Below, piece by piece: positions 6,478-16,000 of a stretch of DNA of 23,997 nucleotides. The notes beneath the pieces were generated by a model. The model did not search any database. It saw only the letters and a list, made by a program, of their open reading frames with translations, and was not told the DNA's origin. The stretch is from contig JADGIF010000063.1 of NCBI GenBank assembly GCA_018985225.1, positions 1-23,997 of the forward strand, written 5' to 3'. The first letter of the stretch is position 1. Every line of letters begins with the position of its first letter. The translations under genes were made by a program, and so were the position numbers. The DNA comes from Amoeboradix gromovi (Eukaryota; Sanchytriomycota; Sanchytriomycetes; Sanchytriales; Sanchytriaceae).

Positions 6478-7110
6478 ATGTTTTTTCGTAAAGGCTCCAA
6501 AGTTACGCGTCCCAAAAATTCACAGGACTCCAAAGAATTCCTGTTAGAGCCTCAAATTGGGCAATTTGTTGTTGAAGGCTCTTTCAAACTAGTTGTAAAA
6601 TGCCCTGAATATTTAGACCACGAGGAATGGATTGTTTCCCATATTTTTGATTTTTACTCACACACCATGCTGTTTAATGATGTAGTAAGTGATTTGTGTA
6701 CCACGAAGGAATGTCCTACTTTTACCGCTGGAGATGATGAGTTCTTCTGGCTTGATCTTCAAAAGAAACCCATAAAAGCTAGTGCTCCAGAACATATCCA
6801 GTTAGCTTCTGCTTGGATTCAAAAACAATTTGACGATGAATCCATATTTCCCACTAAATATGGTACTCCGTTTTCCAAAGACACAATTCCAAACTCAAAG
6901 ATCCTCGTGAAATACATTCTTCGTATTTTGATGCATATTTATTATAATCATTATTCCCGAATTTTATCCCATAATTCTGAGGCCCATTTAAATTCTCTGT
7001 TTGCCCATATAATTTGTTTCGGGCTTGAGTATGATCTACTCGACTTAAAAGAAATCAACCCAATGAAGGAGTTTATTGATTACATAAAGGAGAATAAAAT
7101 AATAAATTGA
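6478..7110 (+). CDS. MOB1: MOB1 kinase activator (Mps one binder)
   Basis: MOB1 binds and activates NDR/LATS-type kinases (Dbf2 in yeast) in mitotic exit, septation and Hippo signalling. The 210-aa protein is collinear with animal MOB1 (about 216 aa) from the N-terminus (MFFRKGSKVTRPKN) to the last helix, so the start is firm. Zinc ligands are C74 and C79 (CTTKEC) and H153 and H158 (HIYYNH). Signature stretches include CPTFTAG, the W in FFWLD, KPIKASAPEHI and the AHLN...F.HII helix. KPIKASAP and the overall fit favour MOB1 over MOB2 or phocein. No intron is evident. AATAAA appears twice inside the last codons (7093-7098 and 7101-7106), and the convergent RFC1 gene ends only 15 bp away. Confidence 0.92.
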   Translation: MFFRKGSKVTRPKNSQDSKEFLLEPQIGQFVVEGSFKLVVKCPEYLDHEEWIVSHIFDFYSHTMLFNDVVSDLCTTKECPTFTAGDDEFFWLDLQKKPIKASAPEHIQLASAWIQKQFDDESIFPTKYGTPFSKDTIPNSKILVKYILRILMHIYYNHYSRILSHNSEAHLNSLFAHIICFGLEYDLLDLKEINPMKEFIDYIKENKIIN

Positions 7111-7125
7111 GTCAAACTGTAAAAC
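7111..7125. terminator. 15-bp shared 3' end of convergent MOB1 and RFC1
   Basis: This is the tightest convergent gap in the window. The MOB1 poly(A) hexamers lie within its own last codons, so the two transcripts must overlap or end within a few bases of each other. Confidence 0.45.
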
Positions 7126-9279
7126 TTATTTACTTGCTACACGAGGGCTCTTCTTTTTTGTGCTTCTTCTCTTTTTCTTTAGCTTATCAACTAGCTTTGA
7201 TTCAGCCACCTCCTCGTCTTCTGCCTCTTCCTCTTCATATTCCTCATCATCATTTAATTTGTCTTGCTTGAATTTTTTTGGCTTGGTCTGTATATTAGTA
7301 TCAAATGGCAGCGCTACTCGTACTGCGTTCATTGACTTTGTTGTGTTTGTTTTTACTTGTGTTGGAAGTTGCTTGTACTCCTTCATTCCGTCACCCAATC
7401 CTAGCGCTAATATCGAGTCGACATCCTCTTTAACCATATTTAAACTAACAATTAGCTCTACTGCTTTATCCACCTGCTTTGATTTAAACCAATTCATTAT
7501 CAAACTACTGAGACAGCTCAAGTACTGCAATCTAAAGGTAGTGCTAGTGGAGTGATGCTGTAAATGAGAATGCCAGCTCATTTCTTTTAATAGTCTGTAA
7601 GACTTATTAGTAGTACTCATTTTACCCAAAATTGAAGGAAAGTTAATTCTACCGTTAAATTGACTGTTTAGCCTACTTAATGGATAAACAAATGAAGAGA
7701 TGCCGTAGCTGGGCAATAATGCCCATTGCTGATTTGATCGCACAGTAGTTGTGATTAAATCTCCGAAACTGATCGAGTCTGCTACATCAGCTATGACTGA
7801 CAAGTCATCGTTAGTACTCAAATAGTTTTCATGCAACATTAATGGGGACAGTTCATAGTCCTTAAAGAATAGCTCTAATTGATCATTCATCGACAGCTGT
7901 TTGTATGACCTTTGAAACGCTTTCGCAACTATATCAAATATGCCCATTGTTATGTTTTTTTCGTTCACTGTAGCATTTCTTTTAGCATCCATGTATTCCA
8001 ATGTTGTTTGAGGGTTCAAAGCAAATGTGTTTAAAATATTCAGGATCTGTCGTATGTCTGAATGAGTTGTATTTGCAAGCATTTCAATAACATTTTCGGC
8101 TACTTTAATGCGTTCGATTGCACATATCTTTGCAATCCTTGCTTTAATTTGTTGCGGTGTAGGCCTGCGATATTTCAAATCCTCACAATAACTCAGCAAA
8201 GTCTTGACTTTTGGAGATTGTTTATCGTTACAAATGCAGATTACCGGTACTTTGGTGTTCTTGATAAATTGGATTAATTGTTGACTGCCACCTCTGTCAC
8301 CCGCCCCTAGCCCATCCACTTCATCCATTACTATGACTTTGTTTTTACTAGCTTTGCCGAAATAAGAATTGATAGTGCCAGACTGAAAAGACTCGCTTAG
8401 TATGCGCTGCATCATAGTCTTAGAACGAACGTCACTTGCATTAAACTCTAAAATATCAAAGTCGCAATGTTTAGCAGCAACATAAGCCATACTAGTTTTG
8501 CCAATACCAGGTGGACCCGCAAGCATAACGGCTCTTTTGTAATCTTTGGATTTGTTGTTAGGATTAAAGGTCGTTAAGAAATTACACAAAGCACTGAACA
8601 CTTTAGTATTTCCAGCAATATCCGAGGATTTCGTAGGACGATACTTTTCAACAAATATTGTGGGTTTGATAGCAGTTGCAGGAACAAGAGATTGATGACC
8701 GGCAGTAGTAAGACTACTAGTTAATTTGGGTTTTTCATCAGCAGTCACTGAGCGGACTGCTTTAGGAGGTCTCTCGTCGATAATCGTAATTCCTTCCTCA
8801 ACGTCATTCTTAATTTCTGCATGAGTGGGAGATTCAAAATCAGAATTACTTTTTTTGCGTTTGTTTGGAGTTTGGGAGACGCTGGATCGTTTTTTAGGAA
8901 TAGATTTCTCCACTTTAGCTGGAGGATTTGCAATACGGTCCTTTATTAATGTAATAAATTCTTCTTCAGATATCATTGGAATGTTCTTTTCCTTACATTT
9001 TGCAATTTTACTGGGACCGGCATCAATCGCGCCACAAACCATATAACTAGTCTTACCAGAAGGAGAAGTAGTAGCTTTGCCAGACATACTTTTTACAAGG
9101 TCTTGAACTTGCTCTCGACCGAAGTTCTCCAAGTCACCAGTAAACACAAAAGTGAGTCCTTCTAAACAGGTTGGATGATAGCCTATATTTAATTCGTCAA
9201 GACCGCCTTTAACAACTTTTTGCTTAGCTTTCCTGGAGTGAAAGTTCTGAACAACTGGTTTGCGACTAAATGCTTCCAT
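7126..9279 (-). CDS. RFC1: Replication factor C large subunit (clamp loader)
   Basis: Rfc1 is the large subunit of the complex that loads PCNA at primer-template junctions. Domain order is diagnostic. A BRCT domain lies at about residues 38-110 (LTFVFTGDL, SGKTSYMVCG). A basic linker with likely nuclear signals (KKRSS, NKRKK) follows. The AAA+ domain starts with a variant RFC box (FVEKYRPTKSSDIAGN, 209-224), has Walker A AGPPGIGKT (254-262) and Walker B VIVMDEVDG (315-323), then FIKNTKVPVICICND. The RFC1-specific C-terminal domain ends in an acidic then lysine-rich tail. At 717 aa it is shorter than yeast Rfc1 (861) or human RFC1 (1148), with trimmed linkers. No intron is evident. The TAH18 stop is 57 bp upstream of its start. 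AT-rich codon use matches the neighbours. Confidence 0.95.
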   Translation of the reverse strand: MEAFSRKPVVQNFHSRKAKQKVVKGGLDELNIGYHPTCLEGLTFVFTGDLENFGREQVQDLVKSMSGKATTSPSGKTSYMVCGAIDAGPSKIAKCKEKNIPMISEEEFITLIKDRIANPPAKVEKSIPKKRSSVSQTPNKRKKSNSDFESPTHAEIKNDVEEGITIIDERPPKAVRSVTADEKPKLTSSLTTAGHQSLVPATAIKPTIFVEKYRPTKSSDIAGNTKVFSALCNFLTTFNPNNKSKDYKRAVMLAGPPGIGKTSMAYVAAKHCDFDILEFNASDVRSKTMMQRILSESFQSGTINSYFGKASKNKVIVMDEVDGLGAGDRGGSQQLIQFIKNTKVPVICICNDKQSPKVKTLLSYCEDLKYRRPTPQQIKARIAKICAIERIKVAENVIEMLANTTHSDIRQILNILNTFALNPQTTLEYMDAKRNATVNEKNITMGIFDIVAKAFQRSYKQLSMNDQLELFFKDYELSPLMLHENYLSTNDDLSVIADVADSISFGDLITTTVRSNQQWALLPSYGISSFVYPLSRLNSQFNGRINFPSILGKMSTTNKSYRLLKEMSWHSHLQHHSTSTTFRLQYLSCLSSLIMNWFKSKQVDKAVELIVSLNMVKEDVDSILALGLGDGMKEYKQLPTQVKTNTTKSMNAVRVALPFDTNIQTKPKKFKQDKLNDDEEYEEEEAEDEEVAESKLVDKLKKKRRSTKKKSPRVASK

Positions 9280-9336
9280 ATTTGTGTTGTGTCAAAAAAT
9301 TGCAAGGCATATCAAAACAATTTTATTTTTGTACAT

Positions 9337-10848
9337 TCACCAAATTTCATACTGCACACCTTTAAGCTTTATTAAATCTTGAAAATCTTGCAGGTTCTTA
9401 CTCCCAGTAATTACTATATTCGCAAATTGGCCTAAATCCATTTTTAAGTCATTGTAAACCTCTTGCACATATTTGTGGTGTACTCTGGAGTACACTGGAA
9501 TGTATTTCACTTTGCTCTCTAGTTCCTCTTTATAATAAGCATCTTTTTCAGGGTACCTACATCCAAAAATTAGGGTACTAGAATTGGAAGAATTTTCTAA
9601 ATGCTGAACTATAGCTCTAGGAATTGCTATACCAGTACCCGTAGCTATCATGAGTACTGGAGCTTTTACTCTTAATGGGTGTGATTCTAGTTTGCACCAA
9701 ACAAAATCACCCGCAGCCAAATTCGCCAAGTATTGTGTACATGCCCCCAACCTCTTAGTTTTTAAGCTGGTTGCATATTCTACAACAGCGACACATATAT
9801 CCATCTGACCAGCTTTGCAACTGGCGATGGAGAACTGTCTCGGTGCTTGTAGAGGAAACAAATCAAAAATGTGCCTGGGATCCAAATGCTTGACAATGGA
9901 GGGGAAATCCTGCAATACTTCCACTGCTGTTCGTTTAGGATTAGTTACATACAGCGTATACATGTTGTCAAATTCTGATAAGGCTAACAGCCTATCAGCG
10001 ATCTCAGTTTTACGGTCAATTTTTAGAAGCAAGCTTGTTCTATAGAGAGTGTAAAAGAAAGATGGGCCTGGTTGAGTATGAATGTCTACGATGTATTGAA
10101 GAATGTATTCTATAGAAAAAGATTTTAGAAGATATCCTGGGCATGTATCATACCCATTTGAGATTTTGTATAATTCGTCTCTTCTCCAGGTAGTTAATTG
10201 TAGCACTTTCTCAACTTCGTTTGTTAAACTTATCGGCATGATATTGAGCACATCTCCTGGCAAATTAAGAAGCTCTGTCGTAAATTCAATGTGATGGGTT
10301 TTTTGAAAATGATCTTTGGGCGTTAGCAGATTATTCACCTGCACTCGAAGCTGGATATAGTTTGGATAAGATATGGAATCTTGGGAATCTGAAATGTCTA
10401 AATTGTACTTGTACATGTCACCTAAATCATTGTGAACATCAAATTTTGACAACAAATGATCGCAGAACATTCTTAAAGAAGAAGCATATCCTTGCTGGGA
10501 ATCCCCAAGTACTAGTACAACATTTGCGCCGAGCTGCTGTAATCTTCTGTTTAACTTTTTAGCAGCGTAATTAAATTGTTGGTAAAATGAATCACCCACC
10601 CCATAAATGGAAATATTAGCCTGAATTCTATCGGCATTTCTTCGCATAATTCGAGCCCATAGCTTTTTCATTGATGATGGCATTTCACCCTGGCCATAAG
10701 TAGATACTATAAATGCGCAATCAGATATTATTAACTGCTCATTAGCCATTTTTATTTCTGAAGCGTGTCCCTTTCTCTGAAGCTGAAATTGTATTTGTTG
10801 CGCAAATTTGTAAGCTGTGTTAGTCTCTGTGCCTACGAGCAATATCAT
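9337..10848 (-). CDS. TAH18: NADPH-dependent diflavin oxidoreductase (CIA electron donor)
   Basis: Tah18/NDOR1 passes electrons from NADPH through FAD and FMN to Dre2 in the first step of cytosolic Fe-S protein assembly. The order of domains is complete. The flavodoxin/FMN domain (1 to about 140) has GTETNTAYKFAQQI, STYGQGEMP and YGVGDSFY. The FAD domain has PRQFSIAS (336-343) and LGACTQYLANL. The NADPH domain has IATGTGIAIPR (401-411), FGCRYPEKDAYY, and ends near ITGSKN. The last residues (GVQYEIW) match the usual family ending, so the gene is whole. At 503 aa it is short compared with about 600: the segment normally between the GSKN motif and the C-terminal helix is almost absent. GTGxAPFR reads GTGIAIPR. 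It lies 41 bp downstream of an unrecognised gene and less than 1.3 kb from NBP35, another CIA factor. Confidence 0.9.
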   Translation of the reverse strand: MILLVGTETNTAYKFAQQIQFQLQRKGHASEIKMANEQLIISDCAFIVSTYGQGEMPSSMKKLWARIMRRNADRIQANISIYGVGDSFYQQFNYAAKKLNRRLQQLGANVVLVLGDSQQGYASSLRMFCDHLLSKFDVHNDLGDMYKYNLDISDSQDSISYPNYIQLRVQVNNLLTPKDHFQKTHHIEFTTELLNLPGDVLNIMPISLTNEVEKVLQLTTWRRDELYKISNGYDTCPGYLLKSFSIEYILQYIVDIHTQPGPSFFYTLYRTSLLLKIDRKTEIADRLLALSEFDNMYTLYVTNPKRTAVEVLQDFPSIVKHLDPRHIFDLFPLQAPRQFSIASCKAGQMDICVAVVEYATSLKTKRLGACTQYLANLAAGDFVWCKLESHPLRVKAPVLMIATGTGIAIPRAIVQHLENSSNSSTLIFGCRYPEKDAYYKEELESKVKYIPVYSRVHHKYVQEVYNDLKMDLGQFANIVITGSKNLQDFQDLIKLKGVQYEIW

Positions 10849-10889
10849 CAGAAGTCCTTGTTTTAGGAAAGATAAGCAATTTTATTATT

Positions 10890-11606
10890 TTAATAAACCT
10901 CATCAGATTCTAATTCATATGGATCGCCTTTGCAATTTAAAGCTTCTGCTTTTGTCTCGTTTTCCAATTTTTCTATCAACTTTTTATGTTTGATCACCTC
11001 TTCCATTTTAATGCCACAAACCTTAAGGTGCTCTCTAAACCTAGACATTGCTAAATTGGACCCTTCTTCAATTTCTTCCTGACCATCTTCTACATTAAAA
11101 TGGTCAGCGCTGTCTTTCAACATAGAAGCCTTACATAACTTACACATAGCTCTTCCATCAGGACTATTTGATTTTTTTGAAAATCTAGAAGGATCGCTTG
11201 TTTTGCAGGTGTCACATAAAACAGAAATAGAACTGTCAAACTCATTTGCGAGATCACAATTTGGAATTCTAGATTTGCTCAAAAAGATGCTCTTCTCCAC
11301 CTGATCCCTTTTTACCGCTGCCAAAAAGTAAAATTTGTAGTTTTCCACTTGTTGCTGTCCGAATTTTGATTTTAATTCTATGCCATGCTCTCTGCAAGGA
11401 ATCACAGCTACTTGTTCAAAAGCAGATTCCAAATCTGCCTCGCGATCTTCTCTTCTCTTCTTGGCTTCATCTCTATCTGAGAGATCTTTGTATTTTCCAG
11501 CTGCTTCTCTTTTAGATTCTTTTTTCTTAAGTTCCTTAAAGAACAAATTACGGAAGGCTATAAGCCCTTTTGTCGAGATTTTTCCCCTGTTTCTGTTTCC
11601 AGCCAT
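10890..11606 (-). CDS. Unrecognised 238-aa protein with C-x2-C pairs and charged helices
   Basis: I do not recognise this family. What can be seen: a basic N-terminus (MAGNRNRGKISTKGL) followed by a strongly charged helical segment (residues 25-60, rich in K, E, R), a middle part that looks globular (YKFYFLAAVKRDQ), two C-x2-C pairs (CDTC near 131-134 and CKLC near 155-158) that could form one zinc site, an acidic stretch (EDGQEEIEEGS), then a lysine/glutamate-rich helix and an acidic C-terminus. This make-up would suit a nuclear or RNA-associated protein, but that is inference. The start is the first ATG. It is in tandem with TAH18 (41 bp) and divergent from NBP35, with a Fanzor-family remnant in the shared promoter. 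AATAAA lies just past its stop. Confidence 0.75.
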   Translation of the reverse strand: MAGNRNRGKISTKGLIAFRNLFFKELKKKESKREAAGKYKDLSDRDEAKKRREDREADLESAFEQVAVIPCREHGIELKSKFGQQQVENYKFYFLAAVKRDQVEKSIFLSKSRIPNCDLANEFDSSISVLCDTCKTSDPSRFSKKSNSPDGRAMCKLCKASMLKDSADHFNVEDGQEEIEEGSNLAMSRFREHLKVCGIKMEEVIKHKKLIEKLENETKAEALNCKGDPYELESDEVY

Positions 11607-11860
11607 TCAACTTCAAGGAGAAAGAAAGTGTTACTATCTATTCAGGGAAATTAAGGACACAGTCAGGACGGAATATACTCACGGAAACAACTGCCGATTT
11701 TAAATGAATAGATTATTTACCGGAGTGACATTACTCCATCACTGGGTTAGTATTTTGTGCTAAAATTTATTACTGAATAAAAACTTGGCATTCATTCTTT
11801 TTATCTACGAAAAGTGTCTCCCGATTATTTCAGCTAGATGATGTCAGATCTTAACACTCC
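11607..11860. other. Divergent promoter region, possibly element-derived
   Basis: This AT-rich region lies between the 238-aa gene (-) and NBP35 (+). It contains a perfect 5-bp inverted repeat (GGAGT-GACATT-ACTCC at about 11721-11736). Blocks such as GTGACATTACTCC and GAATAAAA...ATTCTTTTTATC weakly match sequence upstream of Fanzor-family copy 1 (3590-3680), so this may be the left part of the same remnant. Confidence 0.35.
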
Positions 11861-12005
11861 AGCAAGCTATAAGGAACATACACTTATATACATCTCTATT
11901 CAACCGCAACTCAGTGAAGTGTGAGCAATTACTGTAACGGAAAGAATTGTATTGCAAGTTTCTCTGTCGAAGTTTTTGGTTTTCTCGTAAACCAAAAGTT
12001 TAATG
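11861..12005 (+). repeat. Fanzor-family remnant: last coding residues plus conserved tail (copy 3)
   Basis: GCTATAAGGAACATACACTT matches the end of the zinc-finger coding in copy 2 (the A-x-RNI residues). It is followed by the whole conserved tail: CAACCGCAACTCAGTGAAG, GTGAGCAATTACTGTAACGG, GTTTCTCTGTCGAAG and the last stem. Tail hairpins here are GTGA-GCAA-TTAC (11921-11932, one G-U pair) and GGTTT-TCTCGT-AAACC (11978-11993). Almost no protein is left, so the tail has survived better than the gene. It ends about 37 bp before the NBP35 start and must overlap that gene's promoter or 5' UTR. Confidence 0.65.
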
Positions 12006-12042
12006 AACAGCTATCAATTACTCCTTTGTTTTTGTTCGGTTT

Positions 12043-12996
12043 ATGGACACTTCTGCTAAATTATCAACTACTGTCCTCCTCAAAAATGCACCTTCTAGCT
12101 GCCCTGGACCAGAGACTGAAAAAGCAGGTAAGAGTGAGGCTTGCTATGGCTGTCCAAATCAAAATATTTGCTCATCTGAGCCGCAAGAAGATGGAGATAT
12201 ATTGCTGATTAAAGAACGGCTAGAGAGTGTTAAAAATGTTATTTTGGTATTAAGTGGAAAAGGCGGTGTAGGGAAGAGTACAGTGTCTACTTTACTTAGT
12301 CTTAAACTCTCTCAGTCCCTTGCAGTCGGTGTCATGGATGTTGATTTGACAGGACCGTCCATTCCCTGTATGTTGGGAGTTGAAAGCGAGCCAGTTCATC
12401 AGTCTTCTACTGGCTGGACTCCTGTGTATGTCAATGATAATTTATGTTGCATAAGTATCCAATTTTTGCTTCCTACAAAAGATGAAGCGGTGATATGGCG
12501 CGGCGATAAAAAGAACGGGATGATCAAGCAGTTTATGAAAGATGTAGAATGGGACGAATTAGATTATTTAGTCATTGATACTCCACCTGGAACTTCTGAC
12601 GAGCATTTATCTACGATTAAGCTCTTTGAACAAACTAAAAAAATCAGTGGGTGTGTTTTGGTTACTACTCCACAGCAAGTCGCCATCCAAGATGTTAAAA
12701 AACAAATCAAATTTTGCAGGAAGTTAAATTTAACAATTCTTGGAATAATTGAGAATATGAGTGGATATGAGTGCTCGAACTGTCATGAAACCAGCGATTT
12801 ATTTGAATCTGTACCCAATAGTGTTGTTGATTTATGCAAGAACTACAATATACGTTATTTAGGCAAACTTTCAGTTGATCCCCTAGTTGGTATGGCTCTA
12901 GACGACGGTGATGATTATTTTGATCTGCATCCTCACTCCACAACTAGCGATGCGTTTGATTCCATCCTAGATAACATTCTGAAGCAATTGCAATAA
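12043..12996 (+). CDS. NBP35: Cytosolic Fe-S cluster assembly scaffold NTPase Nbp35
   Basis: Nbp35 (NUBP1) forms the CIA scaffold, usually with Cfd1, on which 4Fe-4S clusters are built before transfer to cytosolic and nuclear proteins. The N-terminal cluster motif C20-x13-C34-x2-C37-x5-C43 distinguishes it from Cfd1, which lacks this extension. The Mrp/MinD P-loop is GKGGVGKST (72-80), followed by DVDLTGPSIP and VIDTPPGTSDEHLS. The bridging C-x2-C is C244/C247 (GYECSNC). At 317 aa it is full length. The start is the ATG just before the cysteine motif; no upstream in-frame ATG is needed. A Fanzor-family tail ends about 37 bp upstream. AATAAA overlaps the stop (12992-12997), and RSE1 starts 31 bp downstream on the same strand. 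Confidence 0.95.
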   Translation: MDTSAKLSTTVLLKNAPSSCPGPETEKAGKSEACYGCPNQNICSSEPQEDGDILLIKERLESVKNVILVLSGKGGVGKSTVSTLLSLKLSQSLAVGVMDVDLTGPSIPCMLGVESEPVHQSSTGWTPVYVNDNLCCISIQFLLPTKDEAVIWRGDKKNGMIKQFMKDVEWDELDYLVIDTPPGTSDEHLSTIKLFEQTKKISGCVLVTTPQQVAIQDVKKQIKFCRKLNLTILGIIENMSGYECSNCHETSDLFESVPNSVVDLCKNYNIRYLGKLSVDPLVGMALDDGDDYFDLHPHSTTSDAFDSILDNILKQLQ

Positions 12997-13027
12997 ATTT
13001 ATTTTGTCAGTTTTTCAAACCTCCTAT

Positions 13028-16000
13028 ATGCATCTTATTCACAAGACAATTCAGCCCTCTACCTTTGTCAGAGATGCCTGTTCTGGTTCATTTACTTCTG
13101 CTAAACAACCTGAAATGATAACTATATCTGGTTCATTATTAACCATCTATTCTCTGATAAAAAATCAACTAACTTTGTTAAAAAAATTTCAATTAATGGC
13201 CACCTTAATATCTATCAATTCTATCAAACTACCTGGCACTACTACTGATTTGATTGCTCTGACTACTGATAGTGGATATTTCCATGTATTCCAATTAATT
13301 AATCTAGTTTTAACCAAAGTACACTCTGAACCATTTGGTAGATCTGGTATTCGTAAATCCGTTCCTAACATATACGCAGCCGTTGATCCTAAAGGTAGAG
13401 CTGTCATGACTAGTGCTATTGATTCTGTACATACGACGTTTATCCTTAATTTCATGGACAATAAACATGTAATTTCATCGCCACTGCTTTGCAAGTCTAA
13501 TAAATCTATTATATTCAACATGTGCGGCGTGGATGTCGGTTTTAACAATCCTGTTTTTTGTGTTTTAGCTTGTCACTATGAAGATGCTTTGCAAAATCCA
13601 GATTGGTATAACTACCTCCCGAAGCATTGTCATTTTTATGAACTGGATCTTGGTTTAAATACTATGCTACTTCAACATTCGCAGCTAGTTGATTCTCAGT
13701 CCAATTTAGTAGTTCAAGTCCCTATGCCTGCTAGTGGGGTGATTGTAGCTAGTCGCAATAGATTAACTTACATTCATCCCTCTAGTGAATCGATAGAATC
13801 TGATCTTCCGATTGACGATTCACTCACTGGTATTGTCGATGTAGTAGTAAACTGCATCTCCTTGTTCAAATCTAAAAAGCAGTTTTTCTATATTCTTCAG
13901 CTTAGTAATGGCCATGTGTTTAAGTTAGAATTTGTAGAAAATGAATTTAAATGGTATTATTTAATTAAGATTCCCAATTGCAACAACATAGTGATATTTA
14001 AAAGCGGCTATATCTATTTTACTGGTATAAATCAGCTGTATCAGATAAATCATTTTAACGTCGAGTGCGCGGATTATTATACTAGCACAGAAAACAAATC
14101 ACTGACTCTAGTGCAATCCTATGCAAACACAAGTCCATTATTGAATATTATAGATTACAACGATAACTTGACAATTTTGACCAAGGACTCAATTGCTCCA
14201 ATAGAAACGCCCACAGTGGAATTGGTTAACAGCATTCAGCTACCTAGTGCTCCTAAATGTTTGCACACATTTATATTCCATGAGATTGACTACATTTGTA
14301 TTGATATGTGTGAGTATATTTTATTGCTAAGTATTACCGAAGAAATCAAACAGTTAGACTGCCCATTTAACACCGAGTGTAGTCTACTAATAAGTGTACT
14401 ACATGGTGCATCGAATAGTGTAATACTGCAAGTAACAAAAACAGAAATAACAACATTTAGTGATTTATCATTTAGCACCATTTCTACTGTAAAATCTAAC
14501 AATAGCCTGGCTTGCAGCAACAGAAGCAAGGTGCTGGTATATGGTGATAACAGGCTAGTACTTCGTTCTAGTGATCTCGTGGAATTGTTAAATATTGAAT
14601 ATAGCAAGCCTCAGATAATCTCAATAACGGATACAAGGCTGCTATTAGTAGTGGGGTTAGAACTTCAAGTGCTAAACATGCAGGGCGAATTAGAACAGAT
14701 AGTAATGATGGAGTACCCATCAAATTCTGTGAGTGTCGCTAGCAACACAGTATTAATAGGAAGTGATGTGGGATACACCACCTGTAGAATTAACAGCGTA
14801 GGATACATATATATGACTAGTGCAACTGGAAATACCAAAACAATATGCCATAATGATCTGGTAATTGGAGAACATCTGCTGTGGAATAATGATAAAATAA
14901 TGATGGATACTGAGAATATTCTAGACGGAGTGGCATGCAATGGATTAATAACAACTATAACAAGTGATTCGTTCAACTGCTATGAAATAGTAAGCAAAAA
15001 CAAAGCTATAAAAGTCGAAAATATAAAAAGTGTGTTATATCACGGAGATGCCGTGATATTGGTGGGAAATGACATTAAAATATACAACGTGGTGGAAAAC
15101 AATATCATATCATCTCACAGTGCGTTTGAACCAGAGCAGAGTGTATTGACCAGTCAAATATGTAAACTGGATAACACTGAATACTTAGTGGTTAGCACAG
15201 CTAACGACTTTAACCAAATAGCATTTACATTTAGTACTAGTAAACTGACGTGTTACAATTTAAAATCGCTGATTAACGACGAAATTAAGCAGTCTACCAC
15301 AGTAATACCTGATTTGTGTTTTGCGATAAAAACGTATAGAAACAGGATAATGGCAGGGATATTCAATTCTATCCGGTTTTATGAGATGGGCAAACAGCAG
15401 CTTCTGACTAAAAGGGAGTTTAAAATAGGAAATGGATTTATTACAAGACTAGATTGCATGGGAGACAGAATATACGTGGGCACTATACATGACGGAATTC
15501 GAATAATTGAGGAACAAAACAATGAATTAATACACTTTTGTGATGATTACAAGAGCAGATCCATCAGCGAAATGAAATTGATAGACTATGACACTATAAT
15601 TGTAAGTGATAAATATGGTGGCGTAGAACTGGTAGAAATTCCAAGTAGATTAAAAGACGACTTATTACAAGACATGTATGCTAATAAGATGAGTTATGAG
15701 CGGGGGTACTTAAATGGGGCGCCACATCGTTTAAAATGTAAGGCAGCAATTTACTGTGATGACCTAATAACCTGCGTAATAAAGCAGCGAAAAGACAAAA
15801 TAATACTGGGAGGCATAAATGGGAGTATACGTCATTTGATTCCTATCAAACTAAAATCACAATTAAACATTTTGCAGAGACTAGAGATTGAAATGAATAG
15901 AATTGTAGGGAACCGGGTAAACAGGGGGCAAGGATATAGAAGCAGCTATACGATGAAAAAGAATGTGATAGATTACGATGTTTTGCTAGAGTTTAAGGAG

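Noticed and set aside
7160-7555. 131-codon plus-strand frame rich in serine and phenylalanine
   Set aside because: It is the antisense shadow of the acidic and lysine-rich C-terminus of RFC1.
11921-12208. 95-codon plus-strand frame running from the Fanzor tail into NBP35
   Set aside because: It overlaps NBP35 in another frame and begins inside the repeat tail. NBP35 is unambiguous.
13004-13027. Upstream TTG extension of the RSE1 frame
   Set aside because: Nuclear genes start at ATG; the ATG at 13028 gives the conserved SF3B3 N-terminus. The same reasoning moved the starts of the protease (3543), ALKBH7 (19854) and PEX12-like (23055) genes to ATG.
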